Made by a program: the position numbers and the translations under genes
The notes under the pieces: generated by a model
The model's database searches: none
What the model saw: the letters and a program-made list of their open reading frames with translations, nothing else
What the model was told of the DNA's origin: nothing
Origin: Eudorina sp. 2006-703-Eu-15
Taxonomy: Eukaryota > Chlorophyta > Chlorophyceae > Chlamydomonadales > Volvocaceae
Assembly (NCBI GenBank): GCA_003117195.1
Contig: BDSI01000060.1
Coordinates: 527,536-591,535 of the forward strand
Reading direction: 5' to 3'
Length of the DNA stretch: 64,000 nt
Shown: in pieces, positions 14,401-24,200 of the stretch
Layout: every line of letters starts with the position of its first letter
Numbering within the stretch: the first letter of the stretch is position 1

Positions 14401-16589
14401 AGATCCCCAGCTGACACGGCAGCTGTCCGAGACAACCGGCTGGCATGGACCGTGGGCGCCAGCGACCTACCGCTTGAACCCTGGACCCCGCTCGAGGTTG
14501 CGCTGTCGCCACCGTTCACGGGTCGATGGCTCACTATCCAAAGGGTAGTGTCCCAAAGCTACAGTAAGTGTTTACGTGTGGATGTGCGCCACACACGCAC
14601 GTGAAGAAACTAATTCCGCACCATCTATAAATCAATCCACACGATCCATCGAGACTGCTGGGTTCGATAATACGTACATATCCATCCCCTGAAAGCCAGC
14701 ACTCGCTCGCTGTCCATCATGTGCGTGAAGGCGCTCTATATATCTACGGCGCATGTGTATAAATAATATATAATGCTTGGGCATGCACGGCTGATACTGT
14801 TGTCGCTCTGATCTGATGATGACACAACGAATAATACGATTTGGTGTTTGCGATGATTATTACCTGTTTGCTTTCAGGCCCTGCGAGTGCTGCTATGGTG
14901 TTGTCCGAGGTTGAGGTGTACGGCACTCAAAGTAAGCAAGGGTACAGTAAAGCAGCAGAATTCTATAATGAAATATTAATAATCCGCGTAATCCGCGTAA
15001 CTTGCGCTTGTGATATATATCTACTAGGAACTGACCGTACAACTAGCTATCTGTACAGTCCGTGCGCGCTGCTGTCGCCTACGTATAACGCATTCTATAG
15101 ATAGTAGCTACAGTGCAGTATTAGAACGCGACTATTGGCAGGTACATACGTAGCTAGGAGGCTTTCATGCATGTATGTACACATACACCGTTTCCCTGCG
15201 ACACCATTAACCCGGTCGGGGCGCGGGCCCACCTTGTAACGGTTACTACTGCATTAACATTAATTAACATTGACGTACATACATTGACACATGAAGATTA
15301 CTCGCTGTTCTGGTTCATGGTTATTACGATACAGGCACAGAACCCTTGCCGCCGTCTCCGCCTCCTGCTCCTCCGGCTCCAAGCCCCCCACCTCGGCCTT
15401 CACCACGCCCACCATCCCCACCTACCCCGCTCTTCCCCGTCACGAGGCCGCCACGGCCTCCAGCAGCGGCAGGTAAGCTGACGCACGATAACGTTTCTGG
15501 ACCGACCAGGCCCAATTTGCTCTGGATGCCCTTTCAACAACCAAGGCAAACATCTTAGGTATTCCAGCAGCACCCATCACTGCATTAGTATCGATAGTGT
15601 GTGGTGTTAATATTTGTTAGAGCAAGTTCGTTTTCAAACGACAATACTAGTTGTGTCTGGATTTAGTATCAAAATAAATCCAGAAACTAGTCTTATTAGT
15701 GTAACTACTACTCCTGTTTTTGTCATCATTATTCCATTTTATAATTATTACTATAATTTTTAATTTTTTATTCATCATACATCTGTACAGCTTCTAATTA
15801 TTCTAATTTTGTTCCGCTACTCGCCACCGCCAATGCAGGGAATCTCGCATTACGCAAGCCGACTTACGTGTCGAACGGTGAAGACCCGACCGCTGACCTC
15901 ACAGTGGATGGGGACGTATCCACATCCTTTTGGTCAAACGGCATTATCTATGAAGACGACGCCAGATGGTTATCGATTGACTTGGGAGGAGTGTACGACA
16001 TTAACCGCATCGTCATATGGCTGCCGTACCCAGTCATAGGTATATCTGCAATGCAGGGCGCTGAGGTCCGAGTGGGCTTGCGGAGCATAACCGACCAGGG
16101 AGATACGCCTGCCTTGACCGACAACCAGCTGGTGTGGCGCTTAGCCACTCGGAGCTTGGCATCTGCGCCTTGGAGCCCGCTGGAGGTCGCATTACAGCCA
16201 CCTGTCAGGGGCCGTTGGGTGACGGTCCAGTGCACGGCGGCTTTATCACGATGTAGGTTTAAGTAGGACAAGTACGTACGTACATATGCCATACATGTCA
16301 ATAAACTGGAACGTTTGGACATATATATACACATATATATGTGTATATTATATATATAGCCAGTCGGATGGCGAACACCAAATAAACCCATAATACAGCC
16401 ACGCTAGCGTGGCACGCAGGAAGGGTCCGCGAGGACTGCTCTGCAAATACTGGCTACACATGTATACTAGTTATCCTCGCTGCCTGCCTGCTGCTGCCAT
16501 TCGATGTACGCAGCGCAATACCTTATGGTTGCAGAAGTGGAGGTATACGGCACACAAAGTAAGTGGCCCCATCTACCCCATTATTCAAG

Positions 16590-16639
<50 letters not shown>

Positions 16640-19639
16640 CCTGCATAATGATTGTATATGTGTATGTCTAGGTAGAAGCGGCCCCCCGCTCCCGGCGGAT
16701 GTATAACGAACAATTTGCACAGCATGGTAACGGTAGGTACCGACGTTCCCCTTCACACGCACGCGCGCACACGCACGCCCAACTCCGCGGCCCACCACAC
16801 GCACGCACGCACCACCTCCGACGGCCACGAGGCAGGGGTGGGGTAAGGGATGTACAGTTCAGGCGCCTCGGTGGCAGCGGCGAAGCTGCTGCTCGCTCGG
16901 CGAGCCTCACCGCCCGTGCGTGCGTGCCCCCATCATTAACCCACGCTATGGTTGATTTATTTGCCCAGAGTGATGTTATTATTATTGTAATCACACGCAC
17001 GCACGCCGGATTAATCACACGCACGCCGGATGAGATCGCTGCTATTGTAAGCTTCCAACGAGATGTCTTTTTTGTTACATACCGGTATCAGCCGGCGGTG
17101 GGGACGATACATGCATTTGCAGCCTACTCCGTCAATTAATGGCATGTGGCATGTGGCTGGTCTGCTTTGGGCCTCATCACCATGCAGGCACGCTTCCTTT
17201 ATCGCCATCTCCGCCGCCAGCCCCCCCGACGCCGAGCCCATACCCACCAAGTCCACCTTCGCCACCAAGGCCGCCTCCGTGGCGTTCGATGCCGCCCAGC
17301 CCGCCGCCTAGGCCCCCACGACCTGCTGTTACGACTGGTACGTACGAAACTCCCAAATTGGCGTACGTGCTAAAACGCGGCCGATGACGAAACTCAAATT
17401 ATCCAAATAAATCTGCACTACTGTTTATTATTGGTCGTATCATGCTAATTAATACATCAGGAACAATATAAACAAGAAAAAATAATAAAATAGTAATTTT
17501 ACTGTAATAACATTAACAGCAGTACGTAATGCTTGTGATGATACTAATGGGCTGGGCAAACCCTAGCGTGGATTAAGGGGGCAGGGCGGGGCGGTGAGGC
17601 TCGCTCAGCCTATACGCAGTTACCACTCACCTTGGCACGATATGGCTGGGCACGCGTACAACATGCATGCATGGAAGCGTACATATACGGGGATCACATA
17701 GATCACATAAGCTGGCCAGGTATGCACTCGTTCCCCTACGTACCTTGCACCATTTGCCGTGCGCCGCCTTGCCCTCTGTCTCATCATGTGTCGATCACCT
17801 TACTTATTACTTGTCACATCTGTATGTACGTACGTATGCAAGCAGGAAACCTTGCACTGAACAAGCCGACGTTCAAGTCGGCGTGGTCCAACCAGCCATT
17901 CTCCTACAACTCGTCAGTGATCGTGGATGGAAATTTAACCTCAATCTTCGTATCTACAGGGGATACGGACCCCCCTCGATGGGTCTCTGTTGACCTGGGG
18001 GCAGTCTACTACATCGACCGTATCCTCTTCTACCCGTATCCATATTGCTGTGTGCCCACTGATTACATGGTCGGCACTGAAATTCGAATCGGCACGCGGA
18101 GCGTTTCCGTTCTGAACGACACGTCTGCTATCCGTGACAACCAGCTGGTTTGGAGGCAAACCGCCGACAGACTCAATAATGCGGATGCGCCGTGGGACCC
18201 GTACGATATCAAGCTTCCGACACCTGTAAGGGGCCGTTGGGTAACGGTCCAGAACACGAATCCTAACCCAGGTAGGCGAGCAAGGGTTCATCAGACAATA
18301 ATTGCGTGGCCCGCCGCTGAAAAGCGTCTTTGCTTGTTGACAAGGTTACATGAGCGATCGCTAGTACATACGTACTTATTCGCTGCTGCCGACCACTCGG
18401 CACTTTTGCGTGCATACATACATGGAGGTAGAAGAATCGTAACAACAACAATAATCAATAACATTAGTAATATTAACATTATTAATAACAATATCCTAAT
18501 ACTAATATGATATAATGATAAGTTAGTAATAATATAAAAATTATAATTAGGTATTAGCAATAGTAATAATAATAGTAGTGCACGCGATATGAGATGAGAT
18601 GAATAATAATAACAATCCATGAGATATAAGATGAGAATATCAATTTCGATGATACTAATGGAATCGTGGTAGTAGTGGTAGTACAAGTTTTGATTTAAAT
18701 CTATAATAACACTGCACATATTTCGTCGACTGCCATGTATGTATGCATGCAGCTGCGTTGCTCATATTTGCTGAGGTTGAAGTGTACGGCAGCGAAGCAG
18801 GTAGGTGCCACTTGTTAGTACTTCTTGATTTTGTATTTTCTGCTAGCTGCTGTAGCAAACAACGACGATTGCGAACTGTCAGGGTCTGTATGTTGGACCA
18901 TTCCCACATATGTATACACTCCTACGTTCGTTGCATGCATCTATCCATGTATTGCATGTCAAGCTACCTGGGAGAGAGCATATGCATGTATGATGAGCCT
19001 TCCTGGTATATATATGCATATATGTACTGATACCTACCCCGGTGCTATGTTTCTGAACGGCGCGGTGTACTGCGCCCTCAATCGGGCCCCACTACATACG
19101 TGTATGTACTTGTGGTTATGGATGTTGATTGCATCCGTCGTCCATCAGAGCTGCTGCCGCTACCTGCGCAAGCGCCGTCGGAGCTGCCACCGCAGCAACC
19201 GTCGCCACCACCGCAGCAACGACCTCCGCGGCCCCGTCCGCCGCTGCCATCACAGCCTCGGCCTCTGCAGCAGCAGTCACATCCGCCACCGCAGCAACGA
19301 CCTCCGCGGCCCCGTCCGCCGCTGCCATCACAGCCTCGGCCTCTGCAGCAGCAGTCACAACCGCCCCCGCAGCAACGACCTCCGCGGCCCCGGCCGCCGC
19401 TGCCACCACAGCCTCGGCCTCTGCAGAAGTCACATCCGCCACCACAAAGGCGACCTCCGCGGCCCCGGCCGCCGCTGCCACCACAGCCTCGGCCGCCGCC
19501 TCTGCAATCACGCTACTCGCCACCACAGCCACGCGTGCTGCGAGCGCCGCCGCAGTCCAGGAGCCGAAGGCCACCACGACCGCGACCTGTGAAAGGGCCC
19601 CCGCCACGTCTTCAGCAGTCACGCCCCCGCAAGCATTAA
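6..19639 (+). CDS. Giant modular extracellular protein: eight F-type-lectin/discoidin-like domains joined by Pro-rich spacers (5' partial)
   Basis: Twenty-four exons in eight A-B-P triplets encode at least 1,730 residues; the 5' end lies before the window. A exons (about 140 residues) open with a G-N-L-A-L-x-K-P-T-Y type motif, then VDGDL, a W-x-S-V/I-D-L-G strand, NRIVIWLPY, AEVRVGLRAI and GRWVTVQ. B exons encode the closing strand (L-x-V-A-E-I-E-V-Y-G). P exons encode spacers such as SPPPTPPAPSPPPRP. The domain resembles the fucolectin/F5-8C beta-sandwich family, and the spacers resemble hydroxyproline-rich volvocine wall and matrix proteins, so secretion is inferred although no signal peptide is visible. 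Every intron is phase 1 and every complete exon is a multiple of 3 nt. The stop is TAA at 19637-19639; TGTAA motifs follow at 19890 and 19933. Coding is about 5.2 of 19.6 kb. The region could instead be several genes or be alternatively spliced, but no internal start or stop separates the modules. Confidence 0.8.
3494..4859 (+). other. Lectin-like module 2 (exons A2, B2, P2)
   Basis: Exons are A2 3494-3907, B2 4268-4312 and P2 4716-4859, all phase 1. A2 is very close to A3 and A5 at the nucleotide level. The B2-P2 intron contains a 234 bp GATTA microsatellite. The sequence just downstream of A2 (around 3910-4030) resembles that downstream of A3, which shows that the module was copied together with its intron. 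Confidence 0.8.
4361..4629. repeat. TATTA/GATTA pentanucleotide microsatellite
   Basis: A short TATTA run (about 4361-4395) changes abruptly into about 47 uninterrupted GATTA units (4396-4629). It lies within the B2-P2 intron of the modular gene. The lack of decay suggests recent expansion. Confidence 0.95.
5329..7218 (+). other. Lectin-like module 3 (exons A3, B3, P3)
   Basis: Exons are A3 5329-5748, B3 6143-6187 and P3 7075-7218, all phase 1. B3 reads PALLIAEIEIYGTP. P3 is 144 nt like P2 and P4. The B3-P3 intron carries a strong inverted repeat at 6663-6703 and a short direct repeat containing GATATTACCAATCAGTTTC around 6520-6565. Confidence 0.8.
6663..6703. other. Inverted repeat / hairpin in intron
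   Basis: The left arm 6663-6681 (ACGAAGCGGGGTAGTCCTA) pairs with the right arm 6687-6703 (TAGGACTCCCGCTTCGT) except for two unpaired bases, with a 5 nt loop, and is followed by a T run. It is a foldback element or structured intron RNA. No function is assigned. Confidence 0.7.
8123..9652 (+). other. Lectin-like module 4 (exons A4, B4, P4)
   Basis: Exons are A4 8123-8533, B4 8729-8773 and P4 9509-9652, all phase 1. A4 opens GNQALNKPTYSSGA and is more diverged from modules 2, 3 and 5 (for example MAGAEVRVGLRAIRFPSDT). The B4-P4 intron contains ATCAGTAT-like and TCATTATC-like imperfect repeats (9030-9460) and an inverted copy of the dispersed 50 bp repeat at 8991-9040. Confidence 0.78.
8991..9040 (-). 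repeat. Dispersed 50 bp repeat, copy 1 (inverted)
   Basis: Read on the - strand it contains GGGCCCGTTGGAACACC, then CGGTCGGGATACGGG, then TCCACCTTGTAACGGTCAC. It matches the copies at 15209 and 21557. Confidence 0.75.
9971..10046. repeat. 38 bp tandem duplication (two copies)
   Basis: Two identical 38 bp units (9971-10008 and 10009-10046), each containing GGTTCATCAGCCACATACC, lie in the intron between P4 and A5. Confidence 0.9.
11017..11040 (+). repeat. Dispersed repeat, truncated copy 2
   Basis: Only the 3' part of the dispersed repeat is present: GGGTCCACTTGTAACGGTTA, followed by an AAC-rich simple run. Confidence 0.5.
11439..11522. repeat. 42 bp perfect tandem duplication
   Basis: Two identical units (11439-11480 and 11481-11522), each containing AAAACGACGAGCGGGTGCAC, lie about 120 bp beyond the 3' end of the nested antisense gene. 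Confidence 0.92.
11640..12712 (-). CDS. Nested antisense gene inside the B5-P5 intron; helical-repeat protein with Gly-rich tail (5' partial)
   Basis: Three exons are compatible in phase: 12564-12712 (enters in phase 1), 12248-12433 and 11640-12119, with donors GTAAGG and GTAAGT and a stop at 11640-11642. They encode about 271 residues. Three similar helical segments follow one another: GQENFLNDLGILPTEW with ITEHRVAHDL, GRQKEALINKGITVEDDLT with ATTMLE, and SEAQKALIKKLNPQVNPQVL with RTQAAMMIDSYM. The general pattern is Q-x-x-L-I, a short linker, then L-T-x-x-x-A-x-x-M-I. A basic patch (KRGQKCKR) and a Gly/Ser-rich region (SGGGHSGGGAYGGAYGGG) come next. I do not recognise the family. Segments of this kind occur in proteins of unknown function in phages, large viruses and mobile elements, so an element-derived origin is possible but unproven. 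I could not place the first exon. A reverse-strand TGTAA lies at 11271-11275. Confidence 0.5.
14138..15472 (+). other. Lectin-like module 6 (exons A6, B6, P6)
   Basis: Exons are A6 14138-14563, B6 14878-14931 and P6 15335-15472, all phase 1. A6 opens GNRALNMPTYISAA. B6 is 54 nt, three codons longer than most B exons (PASAAMVLSEVEVYGTQ). P6 begins TEPLPPSPPPAPPAPSPPPR. An incomplete copy of the dispersed repeat lies at 15209-15250 in the B6-P6 intron. Confidence 0.77.
15209..15250 (+). repeat. Dispersed repeat, copy 3
   Basis: The copy contains AACCCGGTCGGGGCGCGGG followed by CCCACCTTGTAACGGTTAC and ACT units. It lacks the 5' GGGCCCGTTGGAA segment. Confidence 0.65.
15839..17337 (+). other. 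Lectin-like module 7 (exons A7, B7, P7)
   Basis: Exons are A7 15839-16252, B7 16514-16558 and P7 17188-17337, all phase 1. A7 opens GNLALRKPTYVSNGED. B7 reads QYLMVAEVEVYGTQ. P7 (150 nt) starts TLPLSPSPPPAPPTPSPYPP. A TA dinucleotide run (16592-16634) follows B7. Confidence 0.77.
16592..16634. repeat. TA dinucleotide microsatellite
   Basis: About 21 TA units lie in the intron following B7. Confidence 0.95.
17846..19639 (+). other. Lectin-like module 8 and C-terminal Pro/Gln/Arg-rich repeat tail (exons A8, B8, P8)
   Basis: Exons are A8 17846-18271, B8 18753-18800 and terminal P8 19149-19639. A8 is the most diverged domain: it has a Cys-Cys pair (PYPYCCVPTDYM) and GTEIRIGTRSV in place of AEVRVGLRAI. 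P8 contains about four tandem copies of a 25-26 residue unit containing QQRPPRPRPPLP. It ends with the basic tail PPPRLQQSRPRKH before TAA. The P8 acceptor (catcag at 19143-19148) is weaker than the others, so its start is the least certain boundary. Confidence 0.7.
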
Positions 19640-21258
19640 ACACGCCCCCGCCCACAGCCACGACCTCCACGACCTAATAGCCCTCACTTACTGAGGGTCG
19701 GCGGTTGATGCAAGTAAGCAGCAGCCCGCGCGCGCGCTGTCACGGTCTCAACGCTGCTTCCTTCATCATGCATACATCGATCTGAAGCGCGTGTGTGTAC
19801 GTGGTTCACCTGCGGCAGGCCATGCGTGGTGCGCATCACCGCTGTGCGTGTATGTTCGGTTATGATTCCGTGCCGCGGCGTCCGTCTGATGTAAATATTT
19901 CCCGCCGATTCCCTCAAGGTTGGTTGACAACGTGTAAATGTTTTCTGTTCTGCTGAGCTGAAATGCATGTCTGGCGGACGGAGTTGTGTTTCCAAGGTTT
20001 GACGTTGTTTTGCGTTGAGCCCTCGAGGGCGGGGAAAGACCGACTGCTATTACATACACGGTGGTGGAAATTTTCTGGCGAGTTCGTATTGGTGCGTACA
20101 TATATACATGCGCAGCCGGGTTACGATAGATAGCCTGCTGCTGGCCGATTCGCGGGTGATGAACGAACCATACGTGCGACGGTGTTCTTGGAGACGGGCG
20201 GGGGTACATGCACATGCATCGACATTTATGCCCGACGGTCCCAAGCTAGCAAGCAACATTATTCTACATGAGATTTGTAGCCCCAATATCGTAGGTACAT
20301 AACATACACGCGCGTACATACTTCGTCATGAATGAAGTTACACGGCATGATGTTACACTGGCAGTAGTCGATCGACCCCATGCATGTTTAGGTACGTATG
20401 TGTGTATGTAAATACGTGCGTATTGCTGCAAGGTCTATGGATAGATTGATGGAGCTCGCGATATATATGCTCGAAATGGGCGGGACGCGGCCGCACGTAC
20501 GGTGCGTGCCGGATAAAGCACTGCTACCTATCTACCCGCCGCATGCATGTCTGTATGTGTGCGTGTGGATCGAGGTGATGATCGATACGGAAGGCTCCGT
20601 GCGTCCGTCTATCTTACGCTTGTACTTCTGATTATAACATTAATCCTCGGTCCTAAACCGATTGAGGCGTGTATGTGTTAAGGGGGCGGAAGTGGAGATG
20701 TTATTATCGGTAGGTTTCGTTCCATCCCCTGGCCCCTGCACCTCCGTCCCACGCACCACTGCGTCCGTTCTGTGATAAAGGACGCTTTCGAAATTAGTTG
20801 TGTTAACGTTCCGAGGGAATTCGCGCTGCTGGGCTGTCCGTGCGTAGATAGGCAGGCCTCCTTAATACAGCTTAGGGGGCAATTCGTGTACGTACGTGGA
20901 CGGCCCTGGATGGTTGGGAAAAGAAGGATCAGGCAGGTCTACCGTCGTGTATTGAACGAGTTGAAAAAATAAATGTTACAACTAGCATCCCCTTGCCCAA
21001 GCAAAAAGGTGCTATGGCTAGAATGATGCAGACGCAGCACTCATGACAGCCCCCATACCTCCAGGCAGCAGGGAGGGCGTCGGTCTTGCTTCCCGCGCGC
21101 CGCGCGCGCGGGAACCATCCAGGCGTCCAGCGAGACGTACGTACGTACGGCAGAGCTTGCATGCATCAGCCACGTGCATCTCTAGCTAGCTACTACTGCA
21201 ACTGCAGCTGCTACTGCATACCCCAACAAAATGCCGCTACTGCTAGCTGGCGCCACTA
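19640..21258. other. Intergenic region between the modular gene and the AFG1-type gene (convergent)
   Basis: This is the tail-to-tail spacer of two genes. It holds TGTAA motifs for the + strand gene at 19890-19894 and 19933-19937, and a reverse-strand TGTAA at 20976-20980, 279 bp beyond the AFG1-type stop. It also has palindromic tetramer runs (TACG, CATG) and no convincing coding region or RNA gene. Confidence 0.6.
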
Positions 21259-24200
21259 CTAATGGCGCTGCTGCCGCATCCTCAGCGAGCCCAGGATGTA
21301 CTGGGGCGATTGCATCTCCAGCAGCCGCGACACCGCCCGGCGGAAGGCGAACCGCTCCTCCGCGCCGCCCAGCGCCCCCATCGCAGCCGCCAGGGCCGCG
21401 GGACTGGCCGCCACAGGCGCCACGCCGCCGCCTGACGTCACATCCCGCCGGAGCCGGGCGCCTGGGGACGGACCCATCGAGTGGTGGAACCGACGGCGGG
21501 GATCATCATCATACATAAGCAAAGGGTTGATGAGATGAGGCGCCCACGAGCTATCTGGGCCCGTTGGAACACCGGGCCGGGACTCAAGCCCACCTTGTAA
21601 TGGTTACTACTACTACTACTACTACATGTATAAGGGCATACATATGCGACAGGTAGGGACGGGTGGCACCTCCCGGCAGCAAAAGCAAAGCCTGCAGCAC
21701 CGCGGAAATCGTTTGGGGATGGATGTGCCGCCGCACGCACCCGCCGACACCTAACCCCCGCACACCTAGTCGCCGACCCGGGAGCCGGGGCTCCACCCAC
21801 CCTCCACCCACCCCCCACCCGCACCCACCCTCCACCCTCCACCCACCCTCCTCCCGCACCCACCCTCCACCGCCGTCTCGAACTGCAGCCCCTCCAGGTC
21901 CAGTATGGGCTCCTGCCCCTCCGCCCCGGTGAACAGCTCCTCGGGGGGCACCTCCGCACTCGCCACCAGCACGCAGCGGGCGTTGTACAGCTCGTCCACT
22001 AGGGTGATGAACCGCCGCGCCTGGTCGCGAACCTGTCTCGGCGCGCAGGCGCGGGGCAGGGGGCCGGACAGGCGGGGGACCGGTGGGTCTATCTGGCCGG
22101 AAAGGAATGTGAATACACGGCGCGATTCCTGCGCTGCAGACACAGAGTCAATAAATCATGCATGCGCAGCCGCCGCATTCCCCCTCTCGTGTAATCAGAG
22201 AGGAAAGCCGCCTGCAAATCAACCCGCCCGAACCAACCCGAAGCGGGGTGTGTTCGTAGGCAGGCAGCAGATAAAGCACGAGTGCGTGATATGCAAGGGG
22301 CAGCAGGGCCCAACAGCTGCTCGTGTGCGTATGGCATGTACCCAAGGCCCGACCCGGATATACAGTAATAAAAAGGCTGCGGTGTCGGTGCGGTCGCTGT
22401 CGATTATTATTGTGCGCGCTTTGGGTTTAGTTCGCTGCTCGTGGAAGACCGCCAGCGGGGTGTTGTGTGCAGTTGTGTGTGAGGAGGACTGAGGAGCACG
22501 TGTGTGTGTGTGTGTTTTGAGAGCGAGTCACATGCCCAGCCACCCGCCTCAGCCACCCGCCCCAGCCACCCGCCTCAGCCACCCGCCCCCTCCTCCCTCC
22601 CCCTCCCCCTCCTCCCTCCCCCCCGCCCGCCCACCTGCATGGACATGGCGGGTATGCCCTCGATGAACACGGTGTGGAAGCGCTGGCTGAGCGCCACGTA
22701 GTCCGCGGGGCCCAGCGGCCGACCGCACAGCTCCGGGAAGCTGAACCAGGCGGCGCCGCCGCAGGCCGACCGGCGGTGCACCTCCAGGGACCGACCGAAC
22801 AACACCTGCGGGGGGGGCGCACGCGAACAGACACAGACACACGCAAACACACACACACACACACAAAATGGCGGCTCATTTATCTTATAAAACGAGCCGT
22901 GCAGGTAAACGAGCATTGTAGCGAATACCGAATGGCGAGTCGGCGATGGTGTGTGCGGCAGGGTTATGTGCACGGGGCCGTACCTACGTGGAGGCAAGGG
23001 CACTGGCGGGAACGGAAGGGTTATATAGGCAGCGGCCACAGCAAAGCGCCGGGAGGCTGGGCGAGGCGAGTGTCAAACCGAGAAATGAGATTGAACAGCG
23101 GCAGTAGCGGGCACGCATGGCATGAGCCGCTTCACTAGTACACCGGTTGTGTGCTCAGAGAAGAGGCCCGCCCGACCCAAACCAAGTACCAGTACACTAG
23201 CTTGTGTGCAGGAGTGGAGTGCAGTGGTGTGGAATGGAGTTGAGCGCAACACACCGGAACGCTCAATGGCTGCTCCTGCGCCCCTTGTGACAGCTGGACC
23301 CGCTGCTGGTCCCCGGTCACCGCCGCCGCCGACGACGACCCCGCCGCCGCCGCAAGGTCTCCCGCTCCGCGGGGGGACGTGCTCCCGGCGGCCGGCCCAG
23401 CGCTCTCCGCCCTCGCCCGCCACAGCCTCTCCAGCTCTGCCGTACCGTCCGGACCCGCGGGCAGGATGTAGCTGCGTGCTACAGGCGGCCAGAGGCCGCT
23501 GCTGCTACTGCCGGCAGCGGCACCGCTGCCACCTGCCGCCGGCCCCGCCGCCGCCGCGGCTGCTGCTGCTGCTGCTGCGATGCTGGCGCGGCCCTGCTCG
23601 AGCAGCACCCGGCGGTAGTCGGCCTCGGAGGACAGCTGGTGGACGGTGCAGCGCTGGAGGAGGCTGCAGGTAGGTGGGAGGTGTCGGGGGAGGACAGTCA
23701 CGGGCAGCGACAGGCAGCGCGGCAGACGCCTGTTCTCCACCCCTAGAACCCCAACTCTCTTGGAATGTACCGTATCTGATCCCAGCCTGAATTTCATTCA
23801 GAGCGTCCTGAAGGAGGAGGTCCCCTCCCACGTCCCCCATCGCTCTCTCTCTCGCTCTCTCTCTCTGTCTTTCATCTACCCACCCATCCACCTACCCACC
23901 CGCCCACCCATCCCCCCTTCCCGGCGACCGACCCCCCTCACGTCTCCACGAAGTGGCCCCACATGTCCTCGTGCAGCCCGTGGCGGGGCAGTTCCAGGGG
24001 GGCCCGGTTGCTGGTGCACACCAACACACAGCCAGCGGAAGTCAGCGCCTCCACCAGGCCCTGGGCGGGAGGTAGGAGCAGTCGTGGGGATATATGTAGC
24101 GACATGGCGGCAGGGAGGGCGGGAGGGGGGGGCGCGTCGGCAGTTCCCAAGAAGACTTCTGATAAGCCCGGTCTCGCGGGCTGAGTGCAGGTCAGGGGGA

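Noticed and set aside
19116..19670. Ala-rich frames over the terminal Pro-rich exon on both strands
   Set aside because: GC-rich codon-biased Pro exons give Ala-rich shadows in the other frames. The Pro frame alone continues the phase-1 chain.
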